Below the pieces are notes generated by a model. It saw only the letters and a list, made by a program, of their open reading frames with translations. It did not search any database and had not been told where the DNA came from. Source: Saccharothrix sp. HUAS TT1 (GTDB lineage: Bacteria; Actinomycetota; Actinomycetes; Mycobacteriales; Pseudonocardiaceae). From it: a stretch of DNA of 64,000 nucleotides. Within the stretch, counting starts at the first letter, position 1, and every line of letters starts with the position of its first letter. Positions 44,450 to 53,825 of this stretch are shown here, in pieces. The DNA lies in the NCBI RefSeq assembly GCF_040744945.1, contig NZ_CP160453.1:6014001-6078000 (forward strand). Reading direction: 5' to 3'. The position numbers and the translations under genes are program-made.

Positions 44450-44461
44450 TTAACCGGTTTT
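44450..44461. promoter_or_regulatory. LacI-like operator in front of the epimerase gene
   Basis: TTAACCGGTTTT contains the palindrome AACCGGTT with central CG, in the 191-nt interval between the epimerase start and the divergent hydrolase. LacI-family sites often have this shape; no cognate regulator is adjacent. Confidence 0.4.
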
Positions 44462-44581
44462 GCGCGGAACCGATCCAGAGGCCGCGGACGTGGGTCGCGG
44501 GAGCACGGCGGCGACCGGGCCCGGCCGCTGCGGACGTCATGGGTAGGTTGAGCCAGTCGATCAAGGACTTGGGGGGTCGCG

Positions 44582-45439
44582 GTGGCGGAACGCGTGGTGC
44601 GGGTGGCCGACGTCCAGCTCTGGAGCGAGGACCTGGGCGACCCGGAGGGCACGCCGGTCCTGCTGGTGATGGGCGCCAACACCTCGGCCACGGGCTGGCC
44701 CGACGGGTTCGTCGACCTGCTGCTGCGCGGCGGGTGCCGGGTCGTCCGCTACGACCACCGCGACACCGGCAGGTCGTCGGCGGCCGAGCCCACCTACGAC
44801 CTGGGCGACCTCGCCCGGGACGCGGTGGCGGTGCTCGACGCCCACGGTGTCGAGCGGGCGCACGTGGTCGGGTTGTCGATGGGCGGGTTGATCGGCCAGC
44901 TGCTGGCGGTCGACCACGCCGACCGCCTGCGCTCGCTCACCCTCGCCCTGACCGGCGCGCTCGACATGGGCAGCGACGGCGAGGACCGGCCCGCCGACGG
45001 TGAACGCCTGGAGCGGGTGATCGCCCTGGCCGAGCCGGGCGCGGACGTCGAGGCCGAGCTGGACCGCCGGGTCGCGCTGTGGCGGGAGCTGCACGGCGAC
45101 GCGCTGCCGTTCGACGCGGCGGAGTACCGGCGGCTGGAGGAGCGGGCCATCGCGCACGCCGGCACGTTCGCCCCGGCCACCGCGCACGTGCGGCTCGGCT
45201 CGACACCGCTGCCGCGCGGCGCGGACGACCTGCGTGGCGCGACCACCCCGACTCTGGTCGTGCAGGGCGCCGAGGACCCGTTCTACCCGCCGGGCTTCGG
45301 CAGGCACCTGGCGGGCCTGCTGCCCGACGCCCGGCTCCTGGTGGTGCCGGACCTCGGGCACGGCCTGCCCGCCGCTGTGCACCGGCTCGTGGCCGAGGCG
45401 GTCCTCGACCACGTCCGGCGGCACGACGTCAAGCCCTGA
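44582..45439 (+). CDS. Alpha/beta hydrolase
   Basis: This 285-residue cytoplasmic alpha/beta hydrolase has the oxyanion strand VLLVMGANTSATGWP, RVVRYDHRDTGRSS, the nucleophile elbow HVVGLSMGGLIGQLLA, the acid in VQGAEDPFYPPGF and the catalytic His in VPDLGHGLP. The pattern matches RdmC-like esterases and related hydrolases. GTG 44582 starts it, with GGGGGTCGC ahead. No signal peptide. The physiological ester is unknown; it is divergent from the epimerase. Confidence 0.88.
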   Translation: MAERVVRVADVQLWSEDLGDPEGTPVLLVMGANTSATGWPDGFVDLLLRGGCRVVRYDHRDTGRSSAAEPTYDLGDLARDAVAVLDAHGVERAHVVGLSMGGLIGQLLAVDHADRLRSLTLALTGALDMGSDGEDRPADGERLERVIALAEPGADVEAELDRRVALWRELHGDALPFDAAEYRRLEERAIAHAGTFAPATAHVRLGSTPLPRGADDLRGATTPTLVVQGAEDPFYPPGFGRHLAGLLPDARLLVVPDLGHGLPAAVHRLVAEAVLDHVRRHDVKP

Positions 45440-45479
45440 GGCGGTAAGCCCTCAAGCACCGGGAAGGTCGTCCCCGCGT

Positions 45480-46679
45480 TCAGATGGCGGAGCAGTCGGC
45501 CTTGTCCGTCCAGTCCGCGCCGCAGTGGTAGAGCGCGAACGGCGTGTTGTAGCCGTAGCGGACCCCCAGCTTGTTGTACTCGGTGACGTCGATCCGCTGG
45601 GCCACGTAGTGGTTGGTCGCCGTGGCGGTGACGGTTTCGGTGTAGGGCGGACGCGAGGTCGTGGTGGTGGTCGTAGTGGTGGTCGGGGTCGTGCCGCCGC
45701 CGTCGATGCCCCAGAACCGGGCCAGGTGGTAGGCGGCGCAGATGTTCACGTCGAGCACCCAGGAGGCGGTGCTGCCGCACTGGGTCGCGCCGGTGCCGGG
45801 GTCGACGGGCTGGCCGTGGTCCATGCCGGTGATCGAGTAGTGCTCGACCGTGCCGCCATAGACCCGGTGCGGGTAGCCGGCGACGGTGTCGCTGACGTCC
45901 GGGGTCTGGTCGGTGCCGTTGGCGTTGGTCCACTGCTCGACCAGCTCGGCGCCGTTGAGCGGCCGGACCGTGGTGTCGGCGGTGCCGTGCCAGATGGACA
46001 CCTTCGGGCGCGGGCCGGAGTAGGAGAAGGCGGATCGGACCTTGTCGCCCCACTGGGCCGGGGTGAGGTTCGTGCCGGGGTTCATGCAGCCGAACGCGGC
46101 GCCGACGGTGGTGGCGCACTGGTAGGGCAACCCGGCGACGATGCCGCCGCCCGCGAACACGTCCGGGTAGGTGGCGAGCATGACCGCGGTCATCGCGCCG
46201 CCCGCGGACAGGCCGCTGACGTAGGCGGACGTGGAGCCGTTGTCCTGCTTGGCCCGGTCCACCATCTGCTTGATGGACAGCGCTTCCCCGGAGCCGCGGC
46301 GGGTGTCGCCCGGCTCGAACCAGTTGAAGCAGGAGTTGGCGTTGTTCTGCGACCTCTGCTGCGGCACCACGACGGTGAACTTCCAGCGGTCGGCCAGTTG
46401 CGGCCAGCCGGTGCTGCCGCCGTAACCGGCGGCGTTCTGCTGGCAGCCGTGCAGGGCGACGACGACCGGGCGACCGGCGGTCAGCCCGGCGGGCGCGTAC
46501 CGGAACATCTGCAGGTTGCCCGGGTTGGAGCCGAACCCGGTGACCTCCTGCAGGGTCGCCGCGGCGGCCGGCGGCGGTGCGGCGACGAGGTGGGCGCAGG
46601 TGGCGACGAGCAGGGCCAGCACCGCCACGAGCGTCGCGACGGGACGGTGGGCGGTCGGGTCGGGGCGACTGTCCGGCAT
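45480..46679 (-). CDS. Secreted CE1-like acetylxylan/PHB esterase with Thr-linker
   Basis: The 399-residue secreted enzyme has an N-terminal signal (PVATLVAVLALLVATCAHLV, cleavage in the AAAAA region), an esterase domain of the PHB-depolymerase/CE1 kind (PVVVALHGCQQNAAGYG; nucleophile YVSGLSAGGAMTAVML; ITGMDHGQPVDPG with the catalytic His), a T9 linker (TTPTTTTTTTTTSRPPY), and a 48-residue C-terminal Cys-containing module (YNKLGVRYGYNTPFALYHCG) like the small modules of actinomycete acetylxylan esterases. GGAGGAACGCGCC precedes ATG 46679. With the xylan cluster this suggests extracellular deacetylation of xylan. Confidence 0.88.
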   Translation of the reverse strand: MPDSRPDPTAHRPVATLVAVLALLVATCAHLVAAPPPAAAATLQEVTGFGSNPGNLQMFRYAPAGLTAGRPVVVALHGCQQNAAGYGGSTGWPQLADRWKFTVVVPQQRSQNNANSCFNWFEPGDTRRGSGEALSIKQMVDRAKQDNGSTSAYVSGLSAGGAMTAVMLATYPDVFAGGGIVAGLPYQCATTVGAAFGCMNPGTNLTPAQWGDKVRSAFSYSGPRPKVSIWHGTADTTVRPLNGAELVEQWTNANGTDQTPDVSDTVAGYPHRVYGGTVEHYSITGMDHGQPVDPGTGATQCGSTASWVLDVNICAAYHLARFWGIDGGGTTPTTTTTTTTTSRPPYTETVTATATNHYVAQRIDVTEYNKLGVRYGYNTPFALYHCGADWTDKADCSAI

Positions 46680-46805
46680 GGCGCGTTCCTCCACGTTGAG
46701 GTGACGGCGGTCACGGGTGCATGCCGACGCTAAGAGCACCGGTGGCGGTTCGTCGCTGGTGGACCGGCCCACTCTTGGACCGGCCGGTGTGGCGGGAAGA
46801 CACAG

Positions 46806-47395
46806 GTGAGCACTTCTGGTCAGGTCGACCTGGTGATCGTGACCGCGCGTTCCGGCGCGCTGCACGTGCTGCTGATCGAGCGCGGCAAACCGCCGTTCCC
46901 CGGTGGCGACGCCCTGCCCGGCGGTGACGGTGGTGTACCTCGCCCTTGTGCCGGACCTGCCCTCGCCGGTGGCGGGCACGGACGCCGCCGCCGCGCGCTG
47001 GGTGCCGGTGGCCGGGGCGCTGGCCGCCAACCTCGCGTTCGACCACCGGGTGATCCTGGTCGACGGCGTCGAGCGGGCCCGGGTGGACCCGGCGCAGCTC
47101 GGCCACCGCGTTCTGCCCGGAGCCGTTCACGGTGGCCGAGCTGCGCCGGGTCGACGAGGCCGTGTGGAGGGTGCTGTGCCGGTTGGGCCTGCACCCGACC
47201 GGCGAGTTCGGTCTCGGCGCGGCGGTCGCACCGACGGGCGCCGACCCCGGCCACGTCGAGGTGGTGCTGGACCGGCTGCGCGACCTGGTGCGCGAGTACG
47301 CCCAGGAGCGCGCGGCGGCCGCCGCGGAGAGGAGTGCGGAAAAAAGTTCGGCGGCCGTGTCGATCCCCGGTCCCACCCGTTCGACCAGGAGGTGA
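46806..47395 (+). pseudogene. NUDIX hydrolase remnant lacking the Nudix box
   Basis: The start GTG 46806 reads LVIVTARSGALHVLLIERGK and PPFPGGDALPGG, the normal NUDIX opening. It then jumps, in a shifted frame, to VTVVYLALVPDLPSPVAG and LAFDHRVILVDGVERAR, and in a third frame to ATAFCPEPFTVAELRRVDEA near 47110. The intervening segment that should carry the GX5EX7REUXEEXGU box is absent. The rest (VVLDRLRDLVREYAQERA, ending 47395) does not look like NUDIX. It is a decayed ADP-ribose-type NUDIX gene with a deletion and two frame changes. Confidence 0.7.
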
Positions 47396-47442
47396 GAGGG
47401 TCCCGAGGGACGGGCCCCGACGAAGGCCAGGGAGACGACACC

Positions 47443-47868
47443 GTGAAGTACATGCTGATCATGCGGGCCACCGACGAGGCCTACGCCGCGATGGGCGAGG
47501 TCGACTTCGACCAGATGCTGGAGGTCATGGGGCGGTTCAACGACGAGCTGATCCGGGCGGGCGTGCTGGTCGCCGCGGAAGGGCTCACCGAGGCCGAGGA
47601 GGGCGTGGTCGTGGACTACTCGTCCGAGCCGCCGGTGGTCACCGACGGCCCGTACGGGGAGACCAAGGAGCTGTTCAACGGCTTCTACATCCTCAACGTG
47701 GCCTCGAAGGAGGAAGCCGTCGAGTGGGCCAAGAGGATGCCGATGACCGGCTCCGGCTCCGGCTTCAAGACCGAGATCCGCCGGGTCTCCTCCATCGACG
47801 AGTTCCCGCAGGACAACGAGTGGATCAAGAAGGAGCGGGAGTGGCGGGAAGCGACCGGGCAGCTCTGA
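47443..47868 (+). CDS. YCII-family protein paired with ECF sigma factor
   Basis: The 141-residue YCII-type protein (start MKYMLIMRATDEAYAAMGEV at GTG 47443, AGGGAG ahead) has the ferredoxin-like fold signature VDYSSEPPVVTDGPYGETKE and GFYILNVASKEEAVEWAKRM. In actinobacteria such proteins are encoded next to ECF42-type sigma factors and may modulate them; the following gene is exactly that. The sigma gene starts inside its 3' end. Confidence 0.9.
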   Translation: MKYMLIMRATDEAYAAMGEVDFDQMLEVMGRFNDELIRAGVLVAAEGLTEAEEGVVVDYSSEPPVVTDGPYGETKELFNGFYILNVASKEEAVEWAKRMPMTGSGSGFKTEIRRVSSIDEFPQDNEWIKKEREWREATGQL

Positions 47869-49160
47869 GCGACCCCACCGGGCGCAACGCCGTCGCGGCG
47901 GTCTGGCGGATCGAGTCGGCGCGGATCGTCGGCGCCCTGGCCCGGTACACCGGCGACTTCGCGCTGGCCGAGGACCTGGCCCAGGAGGCGCTGGCCGAGG
48001 CGCTGGTGACCTGGCCGCGCGAGGGTGTGCCGCGCAACCCCGCCGGGTGGCTGCTGACCGTCGGCCGGCGGCGCGCGATCGACGCGTTCCGCCGCCGGTC
48101 GGCGCTCGACGAGAAGTACGCCGTCCTCGCCCGTGACCTGGGCGAGGGCGGCGCTCTCTCGGGCAGCGCGGCGACCGATCCGACCAGGGACGGTGACGAC
48201 GTGCTCTGGGACCCCGACCAGGTGGACGACGACGTGCTGGCGCTGATGTTCGTCTCGTGCCACCCGGTGCTGTCCCGGGAGGCGCGGGTGGCGTTGACGC
48301 TGCGCGTGGTCGGCGGTCTGACCAGCGACGAGATCGCCAAGGCGTTCCTGGTGCCGACGGCGACCGTGCAGGCCAGGATCACCAGGGCCAAGAAGACCCT
48401 CGGCGCGGCCGGCGTGCCGTTCGGCGTGCCGCCCGCCGAGGAGCGGGACGCGCGGCTCGGCTCGGTGCTCAACGTGATCTACGTGATCTTCACCGAGGGG
48501 TCGACGGCCAGCTCCGGCGGCGACCTGATCCGGTTCGACCTCGCGGGCGAGGCGCAGCGCCTGGCCCGGGTGCTGACCCGGCTGGTGCCGGACCGGCCCG
48601 AGGCGCACGGCCTGCTCGCGCTGCTCGAACTGACCGCGGCCCGCTTCCCGGCCCGCACCGGGCCGGACGGCGAGCCCGTGCTGCTGGAGCACCAGGACCG
48701 CCGGCGCTGGGACCGGGCCGCGATCCGCCGCGGGCGGGCGGCCCTGGCGCGGGCGGCGGAGGTCGGGCGCGGGCTGGGCGCCTACGGGCTGCAGGCGGCC
48801 ATCGCGGAGTGCCACGCCGTCGCCGAGTCGGTCGGCGCGACGGACTGGGACCGCATCGTGCTGCTGTACGAAGCGCTCGGCCGGCTCGCGCCGTCACCGG
48901 TGGTCGACCTGAACCGGGCGGTGGCGGTGTCCATGGCCCGCGGGCCGGCCGCCGCGCTGCCGGTGGTGGACGAGTTGGCGGCGGCCGGGGCGTTGGCGGG
49001 TTCGCACCTGCTGCCGAGCGTCCGCGGCGAGCTGCTGACCCGGCTGGGACGGCTCGACGAGGCCCGGGTCGAGTTGGAGCGGGCCGTGGAGCTGTGCGGG
49101 AACGAGCGCGAGCGGACGGTGCTGGGGCGCAAGCTCGCGGCGCTCAGGACATCTTCGTGA
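47841..49160 (+). CDS. ECF42-type RNA polymerase sigma factor with C-terminal helical extension
   Basis: The 439-residue sigma factor has region 2 ([41 protein letters not shown]) and region 4 ([33 protein letters not shown]), followed by a ~240-residue TPR-like extension ([38 protein letters not shown]) typical of the ECF42 group. No anti-sigma gene is present; the YCII neighbour and the extension probably control activity. GTG 47841 has AAGGAG five bases ahead and overlaps the YCII gene by 28 nt. Its 3' end overlaps the convergent kinase gene by 17 nt. Confidence 0.92.
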   Translation: MAGSDRAALSDPTGRNAVAAVWRIESARIVGALARYTGDFALAEDLAQEALAEALVTWPREGVPRNPAGWLLTVGRRRAIDAFRRRSALDEKYAVLARDLGEGGALSGSAATDPTRDGDDVLWDPDQVDDDVLALMFVSCHPVLSREARVALTLRVVGGLTSDEIAKAFLVPTATVQARITRAKKTLGAAGVPFGVPPAEERDARLGSVLNVIYVIFTEGSTASSGGDLIRFDLAGEAQRLARVLTRLVPDRPEAHGLLALLELTAARFPARTGPDGEPVLLEHQDRRRWDRAAIRRGRAALARAAEVGRGLGAYGLQAAIAECHAVAESVGATDWDRIVLLYEALGRLAPSPVVDLNRAVAVSMARGPAAALPVVDELAAAGALAGSHLLPSVRGELLTRLGRLDEARVELERAVELCGNERERTVLGRKLAALRTSS

Positions 49161-50817
49161 GGATCATCGAGTTCCACCAGTAACCCAGCTGGTCGAGGCG
49201 GTCCGGGTCGGTCGCCGCCGCCGACCGCACCGTGCCGGTGATCGACGTGCGGGTGTCGACCCACCACACCTGGCCGACGCCGTCGGCGACGAAGCAGGTC
49301 GTGAACTCGCCGGGCGCGGGCTGGCTCTGGGACCGGTAGTACAGGGCGTAGTGCGCCGGGCGGGTCAGGGGGCGGCAGCCGCCGAAGTCGTCGTCGCGCG
49401 GGATGCCGTTGGCCTGCACGAGGGACTGGAAGTGCGCGTCCTGCGCGGCGCGGTCGGGGAACAGGTGGAAGACGGCCAGGTCCGGTGGCGGGAAGCGGAA
49501 GTGCGCGGAGTTCGCTTCGGCGCACGCGACGGTGGCGACCGCCCCGGCGCCGGTCGGCTGTTCGGGCGCGCAGGTCGGGTTGTCCCGGTAGACCTCGGGC
49601 AGCTGTCGGAGCAGGGCGGTCGCGCGTTCGTCGGTGGTGGTGGTGCTGCGCTGGGTGGTCGTGGGCGAGGTGGTGGATCGGGTGGTGGGCTCGGCGGTCG
49701 TCGTCGTGGTGGTGGGGAAGGTCATGGTGGAGGAGTTGGCGAGGGCGCCGCCGGGCGTCCAGTCCACCGCCCAGACCAGCACCGCGGCCACCAGAGCCAG
49801 GGCGATGACACCGGCGACGAGGGGCGCGGTCGGAACCTTGCGGCCGGGCGGGGGTGGCGCGGGCCTGAACACCGGATGGGGAACCGGGGTCGGAATCGGG
49901 CGCGGGGCCGGGGTTGGGGTTGGAGGCGGAAGAAGGGCCGGATTCGGGGCTGGGGTGCGGATCGGGGCCAGGGGCGGGATCGGGTCGGAGGCGGGGGTCG
50001 AGGTGGGCGCAAGGGCTCGGGCCGCGGCGGTGGCGAGGGCGCCCGCGGTCGGGTAGCGCTGTGCCGGGTCCTTCGCCATGCCCCGGCGGATGACGTCGTC
50101 CAGCGCGAGCGGCACGGAGGGGTTGGTGGCCGATGCGCTCGGCGGGGGCTGCTGGAGGTGGGCCCAGAGCAGGGCGGCGGCGCTGTCCGCTTCGAACGGG
50201 CGGTTGCCGGTGACGCACGCGTGCAGCACGCAGGCCAGGGCGTAGACGTCCGAGCGGCCGTCCACCGGTCCGCCGCCGATCCGCTCCGGCGCCAGGTAGT
50301 CCAGCGTCCCGATCACCGCGCCCGACTCGGTCAGGTGGGTGGCCGACGGCAGGGCGCTGCGCGCGATGCCGAAGTCGACCAGGTACACGAAGTCGTCCGG
50401 CGTGACCAGGACGTTCGACGGCTTGACGTCCCGGTGCAGCAGGCCGTCCGCGTGCGCCGCGTCCAGTGCGCCCGCCACCTGCGCGACGATCCGCACGGCC
50501 CGGTCCGGCGGCAGCGGTCCGCCCGCGACGACCTCGGCCAGGTCGCTGCCCTCGACCAGCCGCATGTCCAGGTAGAGGCGGCCGTCGATCTCGCCGTAGG
50601 CGTGGATCGGGATGACGTGCGGCTCGCGCAGCCGTGCCACGATCCGCGACTCGCGCCGGAACCGGGCGCGGAAGTCCTCGTCGTCGTTGTGCACGGCGGA
50701 GAGCCGCTTCAACGCCACCACGCGGTCGTGCGCCGTGTCGTACGCCCGGTGCACCTCGCCCATGCCACCGCGACCCAACAGCTCACCGACGCGATAAGGC
50801 CCGAACGCCTCCGCCAT
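49144..50817 (-). CDS. Ser/Thr protein kinase with extracellular sensor-like domain
   Basis: The 557-residue Hanks-type kinase has P-loop [19 protein letters not shown]-equivalent [20 protein letters not shown] in [10 protein letters not shown] and the activation segment [12 protein letters not shown] Pro-rich linker precedes one membrane helix ([21 protein letters not shown]), then a Thr-rich external linker ([20 protein letters not shown]) and an extracellular domain with paired Cys ([10 protein letters not shown] and [22 protein letters not shown]). No PASTA repeats. ATG 50817 follows GGGAGAGTC. The external domain presumably binds an unknown ligand. Confidence 0.93.
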   Translation of the reverse strand: MAEAFGPYRVGELLGRGGMGEVHRAYDTAHDRVVALKRLSAVHNDDEDFRARFRRESRIVARLREPHVIPIHAYGEIDGRLYLDMRLVEGSDLAEVVAGGPLPPDRAVRIVAQVAGALDAAHADGLLHRDVKPSNVLVTPDDFVYLVDFGIARSALPSATHLTESGAVIGTLDYLAPERIGGGPVDGRSDVYALACVLHACVTGNRPFEADSAAALLWAHLQQPPPSASATNPSVPLALDDVIRRGMAKDPAQRYPTAGALATAAARALAPTSTPASDPIPPLAPIRTPAPNPALLPPPTPTPAPRPIPTPVPHPVFRPAPPPPGRKVPTAPLVAGVIALALVAAVLVWAVDWTPGGALANSSTMTFPTTTTTTAEPTTRSTTSPTTTQRSTTTTDERATALLRQLPEVYRDNPTCAPEQPTGAGAVATVACAEANSAHFRFPPPDLAVFHLFPDRAAQDAHFQSLVQANGIPRDDDFGGCRPLTRPAHYALYYRSQSQPAPGEFTTCFVADGVGQVWWVDTRTSITGTVRSAAATDPDRLDQLGYWWNSMILTKMS

Positions 50818-50901
50818 GACTCTCCCGTGTCCGCCACGCCACCTTCGCAGGACCGACGCGGACCGGGGCCGCGGGGTTCCACCGGTGTGCCGGCGGGCGG
50901 C

Positions 50902-52179
50902 TCAGGGCTTGCCCTTGCCCTTCCCCTTGTTCTCGGACCCCTTGCCCTTGCCCTCACCGTGGCCGGGCGGCTCCGGGTTGCCGCCGGCGGGGTGCGGCTG
51001 GGGCGCCACGACGGCCGGCGCCGTCACCTGCTCGACCGGGGGCAGCACGCCGGTCGAGGTCCGGGCGTCGGTCGGGTCCGGCGCCCCGGTCGAGGTCGAG
51101 GTCGAGGCCGGGCTCTGGGTGACGACCTGCGACGACGTCTCCCCCGGCGCGGAGTTGGCCGGTCCCGTGCCGGGCAGCACGGCCCACGCGATGCCGACCG
51201 CGCCGAGCAGTCCGGCGGCCGAGGCCGCGAGCGCCGCCTTCGGCGCGGGCCGACGTGTCCGGGGCGTGGCGACGGTCGGCGCTTCGCCCGTGCGCAGCGC
51301 CCGGGCGAAGTCGGGGGCGCTCGGCCGACGCCGTGCCGACAGCGAGGTCGCCAACGACAGCAGGCGCACCAGGTCGGCGGGCAGGTCGTCGGGCACAGCC
51401 GGTGGCCGGTGCAGCCGGGCGAGCGCGGCCTCGATGTCACCGCCGGGGTACTCGCGCCGACCGGTCAGGCACTCCAGCAGCATCAGGCCGAACGAGTAGA
51501 TGTCGGTCGCCGGGCCGATCTCGCCGCCGCGGACCTGTTCCGGGGCCAGGTAGGCGGCGGTGCCGACCATCTGGTCGGTGCGGGTGAACCGGGTGGCGCC
51601 CGCGAGCTGGGCCAGGCCGAAGTCGGCCAGGTAGGGCGTGCCCTCGTCGTCCAGCAGCACGTTCGACGGCTTCACGTCCCGGTGCACCACGCCCCGCTCG
51701 TGCACGTGCGCCAGCGCGTCGGCCAGCAGCGCGCCCAACGTCCGCGCCTCGGCCACCGTCAGCGGCCCTTCGGCGAGCCGTTCGCGCAGCGTGCGGCCCT
51801 CGACCAGCCGGAGCACGACGAACGCGGCGCGGCCGTCCTTGCCCGCGTCGTAGACCGGCACTAGGTTCGGGTGCGACAGCAGGGCGAGCGCGCGGGCCTC
51901 GTTGTCGAACCGCTTGCCCGCCTCGACGTCCTCGTTCCCGGGGTGGAACAGCTTGACCGCGACCGGTCGCCGCAGGACGGTGTCCCAGCCGCGGCGCACC
52001 TCGGCCATGCCGCCGATCCCCAGCGTCCCGGCCAGCTCGTACCGGCCACCCAGCAGGTTGCCGTTGACAGGTGGTGGCACCGGCGCGCCCTCCGGTCGGG
52101 GACTCAGGACACCCGGGAGTGCCCGGTCCCGGTCGACCGCAAACGCGGCCGATGCAGCCACTTCGTGATCCCGCAGCAC
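50902..52179 (-). CDS. Ser/Thr protein kinase with Lys/Gly-rich extracellular tail
   Basis: The 425-residue Hanks-type kinase begins at GTG 52179 behind AGGAG. Kinase motifs: [49 protein letters not shown] and AYLAPEQVRGGE. A single membrane helix (ALAASAAGLLGAVGIAWAVL) leads to a short Thr/Ser/Pro external segment ending in a charged repeat (GEGKGKGSENKGKGKGKP). The ~40-residue N-terminal extension before the kinase core is unusual. Paralogue of the upstream-neighbour kinase, with about 85 nt between them; not an obvious operon partner. Confidence 0.92.
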   Translation of the reverse strand: MLRDHEVAASAAFAVDRDRALPGVLSPRPEGAPVPPPVNGNLLGGRYELAGTLGIGGMAEVRRGWDTVLRRPVAVKLFHPGNEDVEAGKRFDNEARALALLSHPNLVPVYDAGKDGRAAFVVLRLVEGRTLRERLAEGPLTVAEARTLGALLADALAHVHERGVVHRDVKPSNVLLDDEGTPYLADFGLAQLAGATRFTRTDQMVGTAAYLAPEQVRGGEIGPATDIYSFGLMLLECLTGRREYPGGDIEAALARLHRPPAVPDDLPADLVRLLSLATSLSARRRPSAPDFARALRTGEAPTVATPRTRRPAPKAALAASAAGLLGAVGIAWAVLPGTGPANSAPGETSSQVVTQSPASTSTSTGAPDPTDARTSTGVLPPVEQVTAPAVVAPQPHPAGGNPEPPGHGEGKGKGSENKGKGKGKP

Positions 52180-52212
52180 AGGGCTCCTGGACAGCGGGTC
52201 GCGCGACGGGCC

Positions 52213-53100
52213 TCAGGAGCGGCAGGGGCGCGCGGTGGAGGACCGGACGACCAGCTCGGTGGCCAGCTCGACCCGGTCGGCGGCCGGCGCCCGGCCCGCG
52301 ATCAGGTCGGCCAGCATCCGCCCGGCCCGCTCCCCCATCGCGGCGAGCGGCTGACGGACGGTGCTCAGGGCCGGTGACGACCAGGAGGCCGCCGGCAGGT
52401 CGTCGAAGCCGATGACGCTGAGGTCGCCGGGCACCGACAACCCCGCCGCACGGGCCGCGTCCAGCACGCCGAGCGCCTGTTCGTCGTTGGCCGCGAAGAC
52501 CGCCGTGGGGCGTCGGGACGGGCGCAGCAGCTCTCGGGCCTGCTCGTGGCCGCCCGCGCGGGAGAAGTCGGCGTAGCGCACCAGCTCCGGGTCGTGCGCG
52601 ATGCCGGCCTCGGCGAGGGCGACCCGGTAGCCGTCGAGGCGGGCGCGGCTGCACAGCACGTCCGGCGGTCCGGCGACGAGCCCGATCCGGCGGTGGCCGA
52701 GCGAGAGCAGGTGCCGGGTGGCCGCCAGCCCACCGGCCCGGTTGGTCGCGGCGACGCTCGGCAGGTCCGGACCGGCCGGGTCGACCGGGTCGACGTGCAC
52801 GAGCGGCACCCCGGCGCGGGCGAGGGCGCGCTGGTCGGCGGCGTCGATCCGGCACGACACCAGCAGCACGCCCGCCCGGCGGTTCCGGACCAGGTCGGCG
52901 GCCCACGACGGTCCCCGCCCGGCCACCGCGGCCAGCACGACGTCCAGGCCGGAGTCGACCACGCCGCACATGACCTCCATGGCCCACGCGCTGTTGAGGG
53001 CCGGGAAGACGAGTTCGACCACCGGCGTGGCGGGTCGCGGCTGACGTGGCGAGCGCAGGCACGCGCGGTTGACGACGGTCGCGGCCGTCGTCGCCGACAT
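52213..53100 (-). CDS. LacI-type protein with truncated DNA-binding head
   Basis: The effector-binding domain is complete and close to the repressor at 18.3 kb (shared: LDGYR, GHRRI, FAANDEQALGVLDAARAAGL, LSVIGFDDLPAASW, LSTVRQPLAAM). The N-terminus, however, is only MSATTAATVVNRACLRSPRQ followed by VVELVFPALNSAW: it keeps a fragment similar to the second HTH helix but lacks the first helix and the hinge. GTG 53214 would give a longer N-terminus without HTH resemblance. It is either a pseudo-repressor that binds ligand without DNA or a gene damaged at its 5' end. AT-rich DNA with CGAAA/TTTCG repeats lies upstream. Confidence 0.75.
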   Translation of the reverse strand: MSATTAATVVNRACLRSPRQPRPATPVVELVFPALNSAWAMEVMCGVVDSGLDVVLAAVAGRGPSWAADLVRNRRAGVLLVSCRIDAADQRALARAGVPLVHVDPVDPAGPDLPSVAATNRAGGLAATRHLLSLGHRRIGLVAGPPDVLCSRARLDGYRVALAEAGIAHDPELVRYADFSRAGGHEQARELLRPSRRPTAVFAANDEQALGVLDAARAAGLSVPGDLSVIGFDDLPAASWSSPALSTVRQPLAAMGERAGRMLADLIAGRAPAADRVELATELVVRSSTARPCRS

Positions 53101-53151
53101 CCCGGCGGTGGTGACGTTTCCTGCCCACCTCAGTCCATGCACACGGCCGAT

Positions 53152-53278
53152 ACTATCGAAACATCTACGAAAGACAATTGGCACTGTGAACTGCAACGAT
53201 TCACCCTTAAGCACAGCCAGTTCAAACTGCGAAGATGCGTCACAAAAATACTTATCGAAAAAGTTGCGAAACCTTTCG
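53152..53278. promoter_or_regulatory. AT-rich intergenic region with LacI-operator-like repeats
   Basis: ACTATCGAA at 53152-53160, ACGAAAG near 53167, TTATCGAAA near 53252 and the inverted repeat CGAAA-CC-TTTCG at 53267-53278 lie in a 125-nt stretch whose GC content is well below its surroundings. It separates the truncated LacI gene from the STAS gene. The elements match those upstream of GH3 and GH67. Confidence 0.55.
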
Positions 53279-53371
53279 AGGTCGGACCACCCCGACTGCT
53301 GACGATGGCGGTGTCAGCGCCGCGTCGATCGGGTAATGGTGGAAGGCGGTCGAGGGGTGCGGAGGAGAGGC

Positions 53372-53785
53372 GTGCACGGGGAAGTCGGTCAGCCACTGGT
53401 GACGGTCGAGGCCGTGTGCGACGACGGCGTGGTGGTCGCCGCCGTGCACGGCGACTTCGACGTCGACCACTACCGCGAGGTGCGCGAAGGGCTGTTCACC
53501 TGCTTGAACGGCCGGGCGTCCGCGCTGGTGGTCGACCTGGGCGACGTGGGCTTCTTCGGCTCCATGGGCATCGCGGTGCTGGTGGAGGCGCGGCAGCGCG
53601 CCGACGTGGTGGGCGCGGGGTTCGCCGTCGTGGCGGCCCGGCGCGCGGTGGCCCGGCCGATGCGGGTGACCGACACCGAGGGGGTGCTGCGGGTGCACCG
53701 GACCCAGGACGAGGCGCTGGCCGCCGTGCGCGAGCAGGTGAACGGGTCCGGCGATCGCGCCGAGTTCTCCTGGTGGTCCTCCTGA
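53372..53785 (+). CDS. STAS-domain anti-sigma-factor antagonist-like protein
   Basis: This 137-residue protein has the STAS fold pattern: GVVVAAVHGDFDVDHYREVREGL, ALVVDLGDVGFFGSMGIAVLVEA with the Ser of the phosphorylatable DSxG region present as GSMG, and FAVVAARRAVARPMRVT. GTG 53372 follows GGAGGAGAGGC, so the longer ATG 53336 is unlikely. No kinase or sigma partner is adjacent; it may act in the partner-switching network of another locus. Confidence 0.88.
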   Translation: MHGEVGQPLVTVEAVCDDGVVVAAVHGDFDVDHYREVREGLFTCLNGRASALVVDLGDVGFFGSMGIAVLVEARQRADVVGAGFAVVAARRAVARPMRVTDTEGVLRVHRTQDEALAAVREQVNGSGDRAEFSWWSS

Positions 53786-53825
53786 CCGGCAAAATCCGGC
53801 GACAGCGGCGACCGTCGCCGCCAGG

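Noticed and set aside
45678..45710. Dinucleotide-like GTGGTGGTCGTAGTGGTGG repeat considered as a mobile or CRISPR-like repeat
   Set aside because: It encodes the Thr linker of the secreted esterase on the minus strand.
49620..49740. GTGGTG-rich stretch considered as a repeat element
   Set aside because: It is the Thr-rich external linker of the Ser/Thr kinase.
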